This document shows, in pieces, positions 15,259 to 24,380 of a DNA stretch of 64,000 nucleotides; the first letter of the stretch is position 1; every line of letters begins with the position of its first letter. The stretch covers positions 124,001 to 188,000 of the forward strand of contig NZ_WJBC01000003.1 of assembly GCF_014284475.1 (NCBI RefSeq), written 5' to 3'. Source of the stretch: Acetobacterium fimetarium. Its GTDB lineage: Bacteria > Bacillota > Clostridia > Eubacteriales > Eubacteriaceae. The position numbers were made by a program, and so were the translations under genes. Below the pieces are notes generated by a model. The model made no database searches, was not told the origin of the DNA, and saw only the letters and a list, made by a program, of their open reading frames with translations.

Positions 15259-16079
15259 CGCAAAGTCACATCCTTCATCCTACTTTTGGGGTCATTTTTT
15301 CTTCCCAGCCAATTTGTAATAAACAGCGATGTAAATGAAATGATCAGTATAATCGTTGCCGAAGCCATCGCTGCACCGGTATCCCCGGTTGCCAAATTCA
15401 GATAGACTGATGTTGTCAAGGTTTCTGTTTTCATTCGCGTTGCGCCCACCAACATCAGTGTCGCGCCGAATTCTCCCAGACCTCGCGACCAGGTGAGAAT
15501 AATCGTTGATATGATGGCATTTTTGGACAGCGGCAGCGTGATCGTAATGAATCGTTCCCATTTTGAGGCGCCGAGACTTCCGGAAATGAATTCCAGCCGC
15601 TCATCCACCTCTTCAAATGCATTTCGAACAAAACGCACCACATAAGGCAAGTTGACAACGGTCTGGGCCAGAATAATCCCATTTTTATCAAAGACAACCC
15701 TGATACCCATTTCTTTCAGCGCTTTCCCAAAATCCGATGAAAAAATCAGCAACAGACTCAAGCCCAAAACCAGATACGGCATCGACAACGGCAATTCGAT
15801 GATAATCTGACATATTTTCTTGAACGGAAATGACGTCTTTGTCAATGCGTAAGCGGTTGGAACACCCAGAAACAGACAGATACAGGTAGAGATACTCGCT
15901 GTGTACAAACTCATTCTAATTGAAAACTGAACTTCTTCAGAAAAAAATGTCTCTCCCAGATACGGAAAACCTTTCACAATGATTGTCAGAATCAACACCG
16001 CTGTGAATCCGACAACAAAAACAGCCGTGATCATCGAAAACATCTCAAAAAGATTGAAAATATGCCGATCTTTTTTCAT
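15255..16079 (-). CDS. modB: Molybdate/tungstate-type ABC transporter permease
   Basis: 274 residues, six predicted transmembrane helices and the permease EAA-type loop (FISGSLGASKWERFITITLPLSK read as ...SLGASKWERFITI...LPLSKNAI around residues 180-200). Start codon 9 bp after the binding-protein stop. Its partners are the ATPase and the lipoprotein on either side. Family ModB/WtpB. Confidence 0.87.
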   Translation of the reverse strand: MKKDRHIFNLFEMFSMITAVFVVGFTAVLILTIIVKGFPYLGETFFSEEVQFSIRMSLYTASISTCICLFLGVPTAYALTKTSFPFKKICQIIIELPLSMPYLVLGLSLLLIFSSDFGKALKEMGIRVVFDKNGIILAQTVVNLPYVVRFVRNAFEEVDERLEFISGSLGASKWERFITITLPLSKNAIISTIILTWSRGLGEFGATLMLVGATRMKTETLTTSVYLNLATGDTGAAMASATIILIISFTSLFITNWLGRKNDPKSRMKDVTLR

Positions 16080-16088
16080 GAATATCGT

Positions 16089-16886
16089 TTAGTTGAGCAA
16101 TTCATAGCCATAACTTTTCCAGATGTTTTTGGCTTTTTCTGAATCAAGAAATGTTAAGAATTCACCCAAAGCTTCGGGATTTTGGCTGCATGTTAAGCTT
16201 GCCGCCGGAACGGTTTTTACATAGGCATCCAGGTCGGTCGTCTTGACAATTTCGGTGGTTGATCCCTGAACATTTTCTTTCCATACAATGATTGCATTGC
16301 ACTCATCCGTGGATAAAGCGTTGAAAATTTCCGGTGCTGTGGCCGCGCGTGCGATAACATTCACATTACCGAGGATTCCCAAATCCGTTAAAGCCTTGTT
16401 CGCAATTTTCCCGATTGGCGTTGCGTCGGCATCTCCCAGCACAACCTCAACACCATCTTTTGTCAAATCATTCAATCCGGTAATGCCCAGGGGATTGCCG
16501 CTTTTTACAGCCAGCACAGGAATGTGTTTGACAAGATTCTTACTTTCCTTGACCATGTCTTTCACCGGGGTGAGCTCATCCGCTGAACCGGCAATAAACA
16601 GATCCCCCTCCTGAGTTGTCTGAATCTGATTCTGAATCTGCGCTGCATTGGCATAAACGACCTGGACTTCACAGCCGGTTTCAGCTTTGAAAGCATCGGT
16701 AATCTCTCCAAACGGTTTTGTCATTCCGGCGCCGCAATAAACAAACAGGTTCTTGCCACTGAGCGCTGTTCCCTGTTTTGCTGTATCCTGTGATTTCGAT
16801 TCGGTATTGCTGCTGCATCCCGTCACAAGACCGAGCGCCATGCCCGCTACCAATAAAACCGCCAACCATTTCTTCACTCTTTTCAT
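16089..16886 (-). CDS. modA: Molybdate/tungstate-binding lipoprotein
   Basis: 265 residues. Lipoprotein signal: basic start, hydrophobic stretch, lipobox LVTGC, so anchored outside the membrane at Cys. The mature part begins LFVYCGAGMTKPFGEI, the usual first strand and oxyanion-binding loop of ModA-type proteins, and contains ADELTPVK and the LAVKSGNPLG hinge. The ATG at 16886 is preferred over one 15 bp upstream because GAGGAG lies 7 bp before it and overlaps the upstream ATG. First gene of the operon with permease, ATPase and DUF364 protein. Confidence 0.88.
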   Translation of the reverse strand: MKRVKKWLAVLLVAGMALGLVTGCSSNTESKSQDTAKQGTALSGKNLFVYCGAGMTKPFGEITDAFKAETGCEVQVVYANAAQIQNQIQTTQEGDLFIAGSADELTPVKDMVKESKNLVKHIPVLAVKSGNPLGITGLNDLTKDGVEVVLGDADATPIGKIANKALTDLGILGNVNVIARAATAPEIFNALSTDECNAIIVWKENVQGSTTEIVKTTDLDAYVKTVPAASLTCSQNPEALGEFLTFLDSEKAKNIWKSYGYELLN

Positions 16887-16950
16887 TACGTTTCTCCTCA
16901 TCCTGATTTATTTTGTTTGGTCTGTTTTTGTTCTGTTTGACTTGATATAG

Positions 16951-16980
16951 ATAATACACCTTTTTTTTAGACCGCGTCAA
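16951..16980 (-). promoter_or_regulatory. Promoter of the molybdate/tungstate operon
   Basis: Minus strand TTGACG (16980-16975), 18-bp spacer, TATTAT (16956-16951). Leader of about 60 nt with no visible Moco riboswitch. Confidence 0.55.
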
Positions 16981-17100
16981 CATATTTCATTGCCAAATTG
17001 CTTAATGCATAAATAATGAACATGATTATCAAATCAATTTGTGCAAGACCAGCGTTGCAATGATGACTTGACATATTATTTGTTTTTACCGATATAAAGA

Positions 17101-17139
17101 AAAAGCCGCTGAAAAACTCCCGGTTTTTCAACGACTTTA
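17101..17139 (-). terminator. Terminator after the ferritin-like gene
   Basis: Hairpin TGAAAAAC-TCCC-GGTTTTTCA with outer pairing AAAG/CTTT; on the minus strand followed by TTTTTCTTTAT. Ends the transcript of 17178-17663. Confidence 0.8.
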
Positions 17140-17177
17140 AAATCATCGGCTTATATTTATTTATCCTCTCATGATGA

Positions 17178-17663
17178 TCAGTATTCTTCTCTTGTGCCGA
17201 ATTCGGCCGATTCAACCCACTCTTCGGGGCGTTCCACCAACAAGATCAGGCCTTCCAGTATTTTATAATGATCTTTTTCCTGTTGCACCAGATATTCAAA
17301 TAATACAGTCAGTTTGTCATCCATCGCTTCGGATAGAAATTTTTTGTATAGCTCAATGCTCTGTCTTTCTTTTTCTAACGCTAAGCGATACGCATCAAGC
17401 TGATTGGGAATTTTCTTGAATTCATTGATAAAATCCCTGCTTCCTTTAAACACATTATTTGCTTCAGCGAGGGTATCATTATCGGTTAATTCATAGTCCC
17501 GTTCCTTGAATTCATTTTCCAGAATTTTAGCATGACGAGCTTCATCTTTTGCCAGCAAAAGAAAGACCGTGTTCAAACGGTTATCTTTATTTATTTCAGC
17601 CTGTCGCTTGTAGTATTCTACTCCATCAAGTTCCATCTTTATCGCAAATTCCAAACTGTTCAT
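17178..17663 (-). CDS. Ferritin-like (rubrerythrin-type) di-iron protein
   Basis: 161 residues, all-helical. Two ExxH-type repeats give the di-iron ligands: DGVEYYKRQ and DEARHAKIL in the first half, ERQSIELYKKFL and QEKDHYKIL in the second. No C-terminal rubredoxin domain, so it is not a full rubrerythrin. Families of this shape act in oxidative-stress defence or iron storage. Monocistronic with its own terminator; ribosome site GGAGTG 6 bp before the ATG. Confidence 0.82.
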   Translation of the reverse strand: MNSLEFAIKMELDGVEYYKRQAEINKDNRLNTVFLLLAKDEARHAKILENEFKERDYELTDNDTLAEANNVFKGSRDFINEFKKIPNQLDAYRLALEKERQSIELYKKFLSEAMDDKLTVLFEYLVQQEKDHYKILEGLILLVERPEEWVESAEFGTREEY

Positions 17664-17784
17664 AAGATCACTCCTTCATAAAATTATATCTTAGGATGTT
17701 TTACCCATTAATATGAACTTCAATCAGAAAGTTTCTGCAATTTTTAGAACTTGCTTAATCTATCGGGCCAGCCATCGTCTGTTG

Positions 17785-19848
17785 TCAGTCATCCATAATT
17801 CTGGTGAAATCTTCAAGGGTTGTCACCGGTTGCTCACACTTGTAATTTTTGCAAATGTAGGCCGTGGGTTTGTCATCGATCATTTTCTGGTTGACGACAA
17901 ATTCATTAACCCGTTCTAAATCATGGCTTTCCTTGTTGGAAACAATCACTGAAAAGGGCAGATATTTTTTGTTGAGCCGATCGATCATTTGTGTCATAAT
18001 CGGATTTTCGGTGTCTCCGACAAACAGAACTTCCGTTGTCGGTTGTTCTTCAAGCAGTTTGGCACTCAGCATCATGGTGCATGCCATCGGGGCCTGGTTG
18101 ATCTTTTGAGCAAAATGGTCAAACAGGCTGTTGGCAATATCGACCGACTGGTTTTTTCCGGTTATTTTTCCGAGTTTGATCAGGCAGTAGGCCGCAACTG
18201 AGTTTCCTGACGGCTGTGCATTGTCAAACAGTTCCTTGGCATTGGCGATTAGTTTTTCTGCATCTTTGCCGGACAGGTTGAATCCTGCTGCTCCGCACGC
18301 TTCACCGCCGAAAAGGCTGATCATTTCCAGGGAGCGTTTGATCGCTTTTTCCAGATACCCGGTATTGAAGGTTGCCTGGTACAGTTCCAGATAACCCCAG
18401 ACGATATTGGCATAATCATCCAGATAACCCAGATGTTTTGCCTCGCCCTGCCGATATCGGGCGTAAAGGCGGCCATCCGACCGGGTCAGGTTTTTTTCGA
18501 TGAAATTCATCGTCTGTTCTGCCAGTTGCGTTAAAACAGATTGCTGGAATACTCTTCCTGCCATGGCCAGCGCCACAATCATGAGTCCATTCCAGGACGT
18601 CAGTATTTTATCGTCTTTATGGGGATGGATCCGTTTCTCCCTTTGTTCAAAAAGATCCGTTCGCATCTCGTTGAGCACTTTTTCCAGTTCCGGATATTTT
18701 TCAATTTCATCAAGGTCAGTCGAAATCAGATTGGGAATGTTCTTTCCTTCAAAATTGCCCTCCATTGACATCGGGTAATATTTAAAAAACAGTTCCGCCC
18801 GATTCTTGCCGAGTATTTTCTCAACCTTGCCCATCGACCAGCCATAGAATTTTCCTTCTTCCCCTTCGGAATCCGCGTCTTCGGCACAATAAAACCCGCC
18901 GATCTGGGACCGCAAATCCCGGATCACATAGCTGATTGTCTTCTCGGCAATTTTCCGGTAAAGCGGCTTGCCGGTCACCTGATAGGCCTCGATGTAAGCC
19001 ATGATCAGCAGGGCATTATCGTAGAGCATTTTTTCAAAGTGTGGAACCAGCCATTTTTCATCGGTGGCGTATCGCGAAAAGCCAAACCCGATATGATCAA
19101 AAATCCCGCCTTTGTACATTTGCTGCAGGGTTGTTTCAACCATTTCCAGGGCATATGGTTCATTAAATGCCTGATGGTACCTTAATAAATAGAGTAACTG
19201 ATGCGGTGTCGGAAATTTGGGGGCTGTCCCAAAACCGCCGTATTCCGGATCGAAACTCTCTTTGAGATAAGCATAGGCATCTTCAAAAACGCTTTTTTTA
19301 AGCTTTTCTTTACTGGTTCTCTTATCCAATGCATTCAAAAGAGCGGCCATTTTTTCGGCCGATTCTTTGAGGTCTTCCTGTTTTTTCGCCCAGTGGTTTT
19401 GAATTCCCATTAACACATCAATGATCCCGGGGTGGTTTCGTCTGGAAATTTTCGGCAGATAGGTGACTGCGTAGAAGGGATTCCGGTCAGCAGTTAAAAA
19501 CACATTCAAGGGCCAGCCGCCCTGTCCGGTGCTTACCTGGGAAAAATTCATATAGATCTGGTCGATGTCCGGTCTTTCTTCCCGGTCCACTTTTATGCAG
19601 ATAAAATACTTGTTTAAAACCTCTGCCACTTCTTGGTCTTCAAAAGATTCTTTCTCCATCACGTGACACCAATGACAGGTGCTGTATCCAATGGAAAGAA
19701 AGATCGGTTTGTCCTGTCGTTTGGCTTCTTCAAAAGCTTCGTCGCACCAGGTGTACCAGTCAACCGGGTTGTAGGCATGCTGCAATAAATAGGGACTCTT
19801 TTCATTTATCAGACGATTTGCTTTTTTCTGCATTTCATCATGTATCAT
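17785..19848 (-). CDS. Thioredoxin-domain protein, YyaL/DUF255 family
   Basis: 687 residues. N-terminal thioredoxin-like domain with the family signature [14 protein letters not shown] (about residues 57-70), followed by a long (alpha/alpha)6-barrel region of the N-acylglucosamine 2-epimerase/glycosidase type ([38 protein letters not shown]). Complete relative to the family (about 650-700 residues). Function uncharacterised; spermatogenesis-associated protein 20 is the animal homologue. Preceded by the structured element at 19898-20073, so its transcript or promoter may involve that element. Confidence 0.88.
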   Translation of the reverse strand: MIHDEMQKKANRLINEKSPYLLQHAYNPVDWYTWCDEAFEEAKRQDKPIFLSIGYSTCHWCHVMEKESFEDQEVAEVLNKYFICIKVDREERPDIDQIYMNFSQVSTGQGGWPLNVFLTADRNPFYAVTYLPKISRRNHPGIIDVLMGIQNHWAKKQEDLKESAEKMAALLNALDKRTSKEKLKKSVFEDAYAYLKESFDPEYGGFGTAPKFPTPHQLLYLLRYHQAFNEPYALEMVETTLQQMYKGGIFDHIGFGFSRYATDEKWLVPHFEKMLYDNALLIMAYIEAYQVTGKPLYRKIAEKTISYVIRDLRSQIGGFYCAEDADSEGEEGKFYGWSMGKVEKILGKNRAELFFKYYPMSMEGNFEGKNIPNLISTDLDEIEKYPELEKVLNEMRTDLFEQREKRIHPHKDDKILTSWNGLMIVALAMAGRVFQQSVLTQLAEQTMNFIEKNLTRSDGRLYARYRQGEAKHLGYLDDYANIVWGYLELYQATFNTGYLEKAIKRSLEMISLFGGEACGAAGFNLSGKDAEKLIANAKELFDNAQPSGNSVAAYCLIKLGKITGKNQSVDIANSLFDHFAQKINQAPMACTMMLSAKLLEEQPTTEVLFVGDTENPIMTQMIDRLNKKYLPFSVIVSNKESHDLERVNEFVVNQKMIDDKPTAYICKNYKCEQPVTTLEDFTRIMDD

Positions 19849-19897
19849 TGGTTCTCACTCCTTTGCTTTTTATATAAACAACCGTTAGTTTCGCTGC

Positions 19898-20073
19898 CGG
19901 TTTCCGCGAACCACCAGAAGAAATCGCTGCGCGAATTTCTTCGAGGTCGCGGGCAGTCGCCAACTACAAGCAAGCTTGTGATTGGCTCGTTGCCTTCGCG
20001 AAATATGTACACTGTACAGCGGACAGTCTATCGACTGTTCGCCTACACGTTACCAAATTGGTTGCGGAAACCG
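19898..20073. repeat. Structured intergenic element A (four-way-junction-like)
   Basis: A closing stem (CGGTTTCCGC-G-AACC, 19898-19912, with GGTTGCGGAAACCG, 20060-20073) encloses three hairpins: GAAGAAAT/ATTTCTTC (19917-19942); a long one with CGCG, GGCA, GCCAA, CAAGC pairing to GCTTG, TTGGC, TGCC, CGCG (19948-20000); and a 10-bp stem GCGGACAGTC/GACTGTTCGC (20019-20042). It lies between the stop of the ABC permease (20108) and the start of the DUF255 gene. Could be a non-coding RNA, a leader element or a palindromic mobile remnant. Not recognised as a known family. Confidence 0.6.
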
Positions 20074-20107
20074 ACATCAAAACAATTAATGTTCGTACCT
20101 TTATAGT

Positions 20108-21790
20108 CTATTCAAAATTCAGCAGTCGTGTTTCCAGATTGCGGTCAATTGTTTTATATAGGACAATTGTCATGATAACACTAATTGCTGAAAAGAAACT
20201 ATAGCCCAGCCAGGGCATCACAAAATAGCCCAGCAGTCCGGAAACGGCAATCAGCACTCCGGCGTAGGCCATTCCCACAAAGAGCGTGATCACCACGTTC
20301 ATATTGTTTTTGACCGCCTTCTGCGGATTGTCCCAGTCAAGCAAAGGACGGTTCATATCCATAAACAGGCCAAACAGCAGAATCGGCAGCGAGCCAAGAA
20401 TTCCGAGCACAATCGTCAGCATCATGCTGAAGATTGAAATCGGCATGTAAACCCGTGCGGTTACAAGGGTGAAGACAATCCCCATGCTTTGAATCAGCAC
20501 GGCCACCCCGGTCCTCCCGATAATCTGATCGGCTGCTGAAACCGGAACCATCCGGGTCAGCCAGGATGCCTTTCCTTCCCGGGAAAAGGTCGAGGCCGTA
20601 GCCGCCGATGTGCCGCCAAAGAAAATGAAAAATCCGATCAGTGCAAAATTCACCAACAGCGGCAATTCGCGGTAAAAGCTTCTGATGCTCTCGTAATCTT
20701 CCGGCGTCAGATCAAGAAAGGGAAACATGATCAGAAGACACAGCGGGACAATGATGACGATACTGACATTATTGAAAAAGTATATCGGTGTCCGAAACAG
20801 CAACCGCAGATCCATCGTGAAAACCGCCATTGCTTTATGGCTTTTTTTCCCGAGAACTTTCTGTCGTTCACTCCCGCTCAGCGGCTTTCCCTTTTTCTGG
20901 CTTTTGCCCCGGACAATGCTCTTGATATAAACCTGTTTTCCGACTGCCACCATCAAGGCAAATAGCAGCAGGGTGAGGCCGATTATCGCGGCTGACCAGA
21001 CAAACGACATCAGGGTGATCTTGTTGAGTGCCCATGCCATCAGTAAACTCGTCGGTACAAAGTAACCGATTGTATTCAAAAGGCTTTCATTGTTGGCTAA
21101 CAGACTGCTCATCAGAATTTGAAAATCCACATTCTCAGACGGTCCCATTTGATTGCCAAACCATATCTGGGCCACAATAAACAATGCCATTCCGATAAAA
21201 ACAAAGATGATCTGCAGCACATCCTGTCGCCCGTTAAATGAGCCGGACTGCATAATCAGCATGATCAGGACCGTCAGCATCGCCAGCGGCAGCACCGGTA
21301 CCGTTAAAAACACCAGCAGCGACAGAATGGCGTAGATTACACCCATGCCCTCTCCCACACCGTAAATTATCAGCGCCGGCGCGAACAGAAAGGCCGCAAA
21401 AACGTATTCCGGTATCAGGATACTGAAGAATTTGGCAATAATCAGTTTCCCGGAAGTGATCGGCAGTGGAATCAGTTCTTCGATATTTTTTGAAAAATAG
21501 AATTCCGAAAGCACGTACATGATCCCGAAAAAGAGGATCAGTGCCACGGTCATAATATAACTGATACTCAGAAAAACCGATACCTGGTTGATCATCCGCA
21601 ACCCGGCATACAGTGCAATCATAAAAAAGACATACATAAAAAAGGCCGGAATCAGAGCAACCGGGACGATAATCAACGTGAATACCTGTTTGTAGAATTC
21701 TTTTTTATTGTTGGCCTTGTTATAGAGAAATTGCGATAACCCCCACGATTCGTTGATGAACAGCTTTGTTAAGCTCAATATCTCCTTCAT
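20108..21790 (-). CDS. ABC-type exporter permease
   Basis: 560 residues with about 12 predicted transmembrane helices, in the putative ABC exporter (ABC-2-like) style of Bacillota; long polar loop around residues 285-310 (GKSQKKGKPLSGSERQK). Partner ATPase gene ends exactly where this starts (1-bp overlap at 21790). Substrate unknown. Confidence 0.82.
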   Translation of the reverse strand: MKEILSLTKLFINESWGLSQFLYNKANNKKEFYKQVFTLIIVPVALIPAFFMYVFFMIALYAGLRMINQVSVFLSISYIMTVALILFFGIMYVLSEFYFSKNIEELIPLPITSGKLIIAKFFSILIPEYVFAAFLFAPALIIYGVGEGMGVIYAILSLLVFLTVPVLPLAMLTVLIMLIMQSGSFNGRQDVLQIIFVFIGMALFIVAQIWFGNQMGPSENVDFQILMSSLLANNESLLNTIGYFVPTSLLMAWALNKITLMSFVWSAAIIGLTLLLFALMVAVGKQVYIKSIVRGKSQKKGKPLSGSERQKVLGKKSHKAMAVFTMDLRLLFRTPIYFFNNVSIVIIVPLCLLIMFPFLDLTPEDYESIRSFYRELPLLVNFALIGFFIFFGGTSAATASTFSREGKASWLTRMVPVSAADQIIGRTGVAVLIQSMGIVFTLVTARVYMPISIFSMMLTIVLGILGSLPILLFGLFMDMNRPLLDWDNPQKAVKNNMNVVITLFVGMAYAGVLIAVSGLLGYFVMPWLGYSFFSAISVIMTIVLYKTIDRNLETRLLNFE

Positions 21791-22512
21791 TATTCCGTCA
21801 GCTCCAGGAAGATATTTTCGAGAGATTCCTGGCTGCCGGCTTTTTCGCGAATTTCTGCCATTGTCCCCACTTCAATGATTTTTCCTTTTTTGATGATGGC
21901 GATCCGGTCACAGATCTTTTCCGCCACATCCAGTACATGGGTGGAAAAGAACACCGACCTTCCGCGATCACAGTGTTCCCGCATTATTTTTTTGAGTTCA
22001 AAGGAAGCTTTGGGATCCAGTCCGACCATCGGCTCATCGAGGACAAACAGCTGAGGATCATGGATCAAGGCACCGACCAGCGCCAGTTTCTGCTTCATGC
22101 CGTGAGAATAGGAACCAATGGGATCGTTGATGGCTTCCTTGATTTCGAAAACATCGAGAAATTTCTCCGTTCGTTGTTGCCGTTCTGCAACCGGCACATC
22201 ATAGACATCGGCCATAAATTTCAGATATTCAATGCCTTTTATTTTTTCAAAAAGTTCGGGATTATCCGGAACGTAACTGAATTGCTTTTTCGCTTCCTGG
22301 ATATCTTCCTGATTGTCAATCCCATTGATTATTATTTTTCCGTTATTGGGAGTCAGCAAACTGACAATCATTTTGATGGTGGTTGTTTTGCCCGCTCCGT
22401 TCGGTCCCACAAACCCGAATATTTCACCGGGATGAACATGAAAGCTCACATTATCGACCGCTTTTTCCTTCTTGTTTCCATAGGTTTTTGATACTTCATC
22501 AAGTTTAAGCAT
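21790..22512 (-). CDS. ABC transporter ATP-binding protein
   Basis: 240 residues. Walker A GPNGAGKTT, signature YSHGMKQKLALVGAL, Walker B LFVLDEPMVGLDP, H-loop STHVLD. Matches the ATPases of ABC-2-type drug or bacteriocin exporters. Forms the exporter with the permease downstream. Confidence 0.87.
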   Translation of the reverse strand: MLKLDEVSKTYGNKKEKAVDNVSFHVHPGEIFGFVGPNGAGKTTTIKMIVSLLTPNNGKIIINGIDNQEDIQEAKKQFSYVPDNPELFEKIKGIEYLKFMADVYDVPVAERQQRTEKFLDVFEIKEAINDPIGSYSHGMKQKLALVGALIHDPQLFVLDEPMVGLDPKASFELKKIMREHCDRGRSVFFSTHVLDVAEKICDRIAIIKKGKIIEVGTMAEIREKAGSQESLENIFLELTE

Positions 22513-22662
22513 TCCGAACTCCTTTTTGTTATTTATCGCAACGTTTATTTTATCATATCTGTTTTAAAAAATGCGGGCAAAATTTAATATTGTTTTTAGA
22601 AAACAAGAATAGAATAATGTAAAAGACATTTTCAACCTTTATTGAAGAAAGCAGGTAATATC

Positions 22663-23526
22663 ATGATCACACAAAATGAAATGGCAGCATTGAAATCCCA
22701 GGGAATCATCGCACAACAGCAGGAAGGCTATTTTTCCTTTCGTATTTTAAGCCGCGCCGGAAATCTGACTTCCGGGGAACTACTGACCCTGGCTGATATT
22801 GCTGAAAAATATGGCCGCGGCTACCTGGGTGAAACCACCCGGCTGGCTGTTGAAATCCCCTGGATCAAGTATGAAGACATTGACGCCGTCAAGGCAGCTC
22901 TGAAAGCCGGTGGTTTAACGCATGGCGGTACCGGAAAAAAGGTCCGTCCCCTGGTCGCCTGCAAAGGCACCGTCTGTACCCACGGTCTTTATGACACCCA
23001 GAAGCTCTGTGGCGACTGTCACGACCGTTTCTTCGGACGGGAACTTCATGCCAAAACAAAGCTGACTTTTGTGGGCTGCCCAAACAATTGCGCGAAAGCC
23101 AATACCAATGATATCGGTTTTGTCGGTCAATCCTATGTGCAGTATGATCCCGATGCCTGCAAGCACTGTGGCAAATGTGCCAAAGTCTGCCGGGCTAAAT
23201 CACTGACGATGGTGGATAAAAAACTGGTTTGGGATGAAAAAAAATGTGTTAACTGCGGCGAATGCGCCAAAGTCTGTGCGCACGATGCGATGACCGAAGA
23301 GGCAAGAGGAATCGCCATTTATCTGGGTGGCCGCATGGGCCGGGGATACCGGTTTGGAGATCGTCTGACGGATTTAATTGCGGTTGCGGAAATTCCGGAC
23401 ACGATTGAAAAAATCCTGGAAACCTATACCGCTCTCGGCCAGGATGGCGAGCGCATCTGCGCGGTGATTGACCGAATCGGTTTCAACGCTTTTGAAGATG
23501 CCCTGATGGAACGTCTCGAGAATTAA
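22663..23526 (+). CDS. Small siroheme/ferredoxin protein of the sulfite/nitrite-reductase superfamily
   Basis: 287 residues. N-terminal ferredoxin-like half domain (about 1-75), then siroheme-cluster Cys positions ACKGTVCTHG and GCPNNCAKA (C-x4-C ... C-x3-C), followed by an inserted 2x[4Fe-4S] ferredoxin (CKHCGKCAKVC, CVNCGECAKVC). This is the single-half architecture of small dissimilatory sulfite reductase-like proteins and anaerobic AsrC. The true substrate (sulfite, nitrite or a tetrapyrrole) cannot be told from sequence. ATG at 22663 is preferred; an in-frame TTG at 22642 gives 7 more residues. Monocistronic; a TTGTTTT/AAAACAA dyad at 22590-22606 could be its operator. Confidence 0.82.
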   Translation: MITQNEMAALKSQGIIAQQQEGYFSFRILSRAGNLTSGELLTLADIAEKYGRGYLGETTRLAVEIPWIKYEDIDAVKAALKAGGLTHGGTGKKVRPLVACKGTVCTHGLYDTQKLCGDCHDRFFGRELHAKTKLTFVGCPNNCAKANTNDIGFVGQSYVQYDPDACKHCGKCAKVCRAKSLTMVDKKLVWDEKKCVNCGECAKVCAHDAMTEEARGIAIYLGGRMGRGYRFGDRLTDLIAVAEIPDTIEKILETYTALGQDGERICAVIDRIGFNAFEDALMERLEN

Positions 23527-23528
23527 GC

Positions 23529-23735
23529 CACAAAAAGAAGTCCCGGAAGACGCACCAGACTGTGACTGTCATCCAAGAACTAACGCAGTACCGACAATTG
23601 TTACATCGTGTTGTTTGCATCAAGGCGAACAGGCGACAGCCTGTACGAATTGCAAGCAAACAACTGATTAACAATTGATCGGTACGGGTCTGTCGACAAC
23701 CTGAGTTCTGGCACCCGCACCGGGACTTCTTTGTG
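23529..23735. repeat. Structured intergenic element B (long imperfect palindrome)
   Basis: Between convergent genes. Outer arms CACAAAAAGAAGTCCCGG (23529-23546) and CCGGGACTTCTTTGTG (23720-23735); inside them AGAACT/AGTTCT, GTACCGACAATTGTTA with TAACAATTGATCGGTAC, GTTGTTTGC/GCAAACAAC and a tip CAGGC-GACA-GCCTG. The outer stem could terminate both genes; the rest is far longer than a terminator needs and suggests an RNA or palindromic element. No coding frame. Confidence 0.6.
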
Positions 23736-23744
23736 TGTAAATGG

Positions 23745-24380
23745 CTAGAATTCTTTTTTCTGATAGATCCTTACCGCGATAAAATAAGAAGCGATAAAAG
23801 TCATGACTGAAATGAGTGCCATCGCAAGCATGATTGTCTGAAAAGCGGTCTCTTCGTTACCGATCGCCGGAAAGGGAATATCCATTTGCGCCAGCACCAG
23901 GAAAACAGCGGTCGGAATCGCACCACAAAGAACGATCATCAGCCGCGCTTTTTCGATTCCGAATTTGTAAATCATGGGGATCAAAACACTTCCAAAGATG
24001 ACGGCAATCATCAGAATGATGGGAATGCCCAGCAGGGTTTCTGTCGTCATACCGGTGCCGGTTAATAACGAGCCGACGAAAGTCAGGGCCAGGGCCAGCA
24101 CAACGCTGGTGAAATCCAGCATCAGCATCAGCAGGTACTTGCTGAGCACCACTTCTTTCCGGGATATGGGCATGGTTAAAGCATAGGTATCCCATTTCGC
24201 CATGTCATCATAGCTCATCGTCGTGATGACCAGCATCGCGAACATCAGCACGACCATCCCGCTGATAAAACTTTCGCTTCCCAGGGGAATATAGATTACT
24301 ACGAATGCCAGCAACATGATTCCCAGCGTCCTCATGCTCTTTTTCAAATTGATTAAATCCTTTAAGATCAGGCCCTTCAT
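23745..24380 (-). CDS. ABC-2 family transporter permease
   Basis: 211 residues with six predicted transmembrane helices and the motif YDDMAKWDTYALTMPISRKE of small ABC-2 permeases (YtrC/BcrB-like) found in GntR-YtrA operons. Overlaps the ATPase gene by 4 bp. Likely a peptide-antibiotic or cell-envelope stress exporter; substrate unknown. Confidence 0.82.
   Translation of the reverse strand: MKGLILKDLINLKKSMRTLGIMLLAFVVIYIPLGSESFISGMVVLMFAMLVITTMSYDDMAKWDTYALTMPISRKEVVLSKYLLMLMLDFTSVVLALALTFVGSLLTGTGMTTETLLGIPIILMIAVIFGSVLIPMIYKFGIEKARLMIVLCGAIPTAVFLVLAQMDIPFPAIGNEETAFQTIMLAMALISVMTFIASYFIAVRIYQKKEF

Noticed and set aside
19840-20106. Plus-strand 88-residue ORF over structured element A
   Set aside because: No ribosome site, no recognisable protein; the base pairing explains the sequence better than coding.
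21766-22491. Plus-strand ORF of 241 residues
   Set aside because: Antisense to a clear ABC ATPase; the translation is rich in Phe and His and lacks motifs, as expected for a shadow frame.
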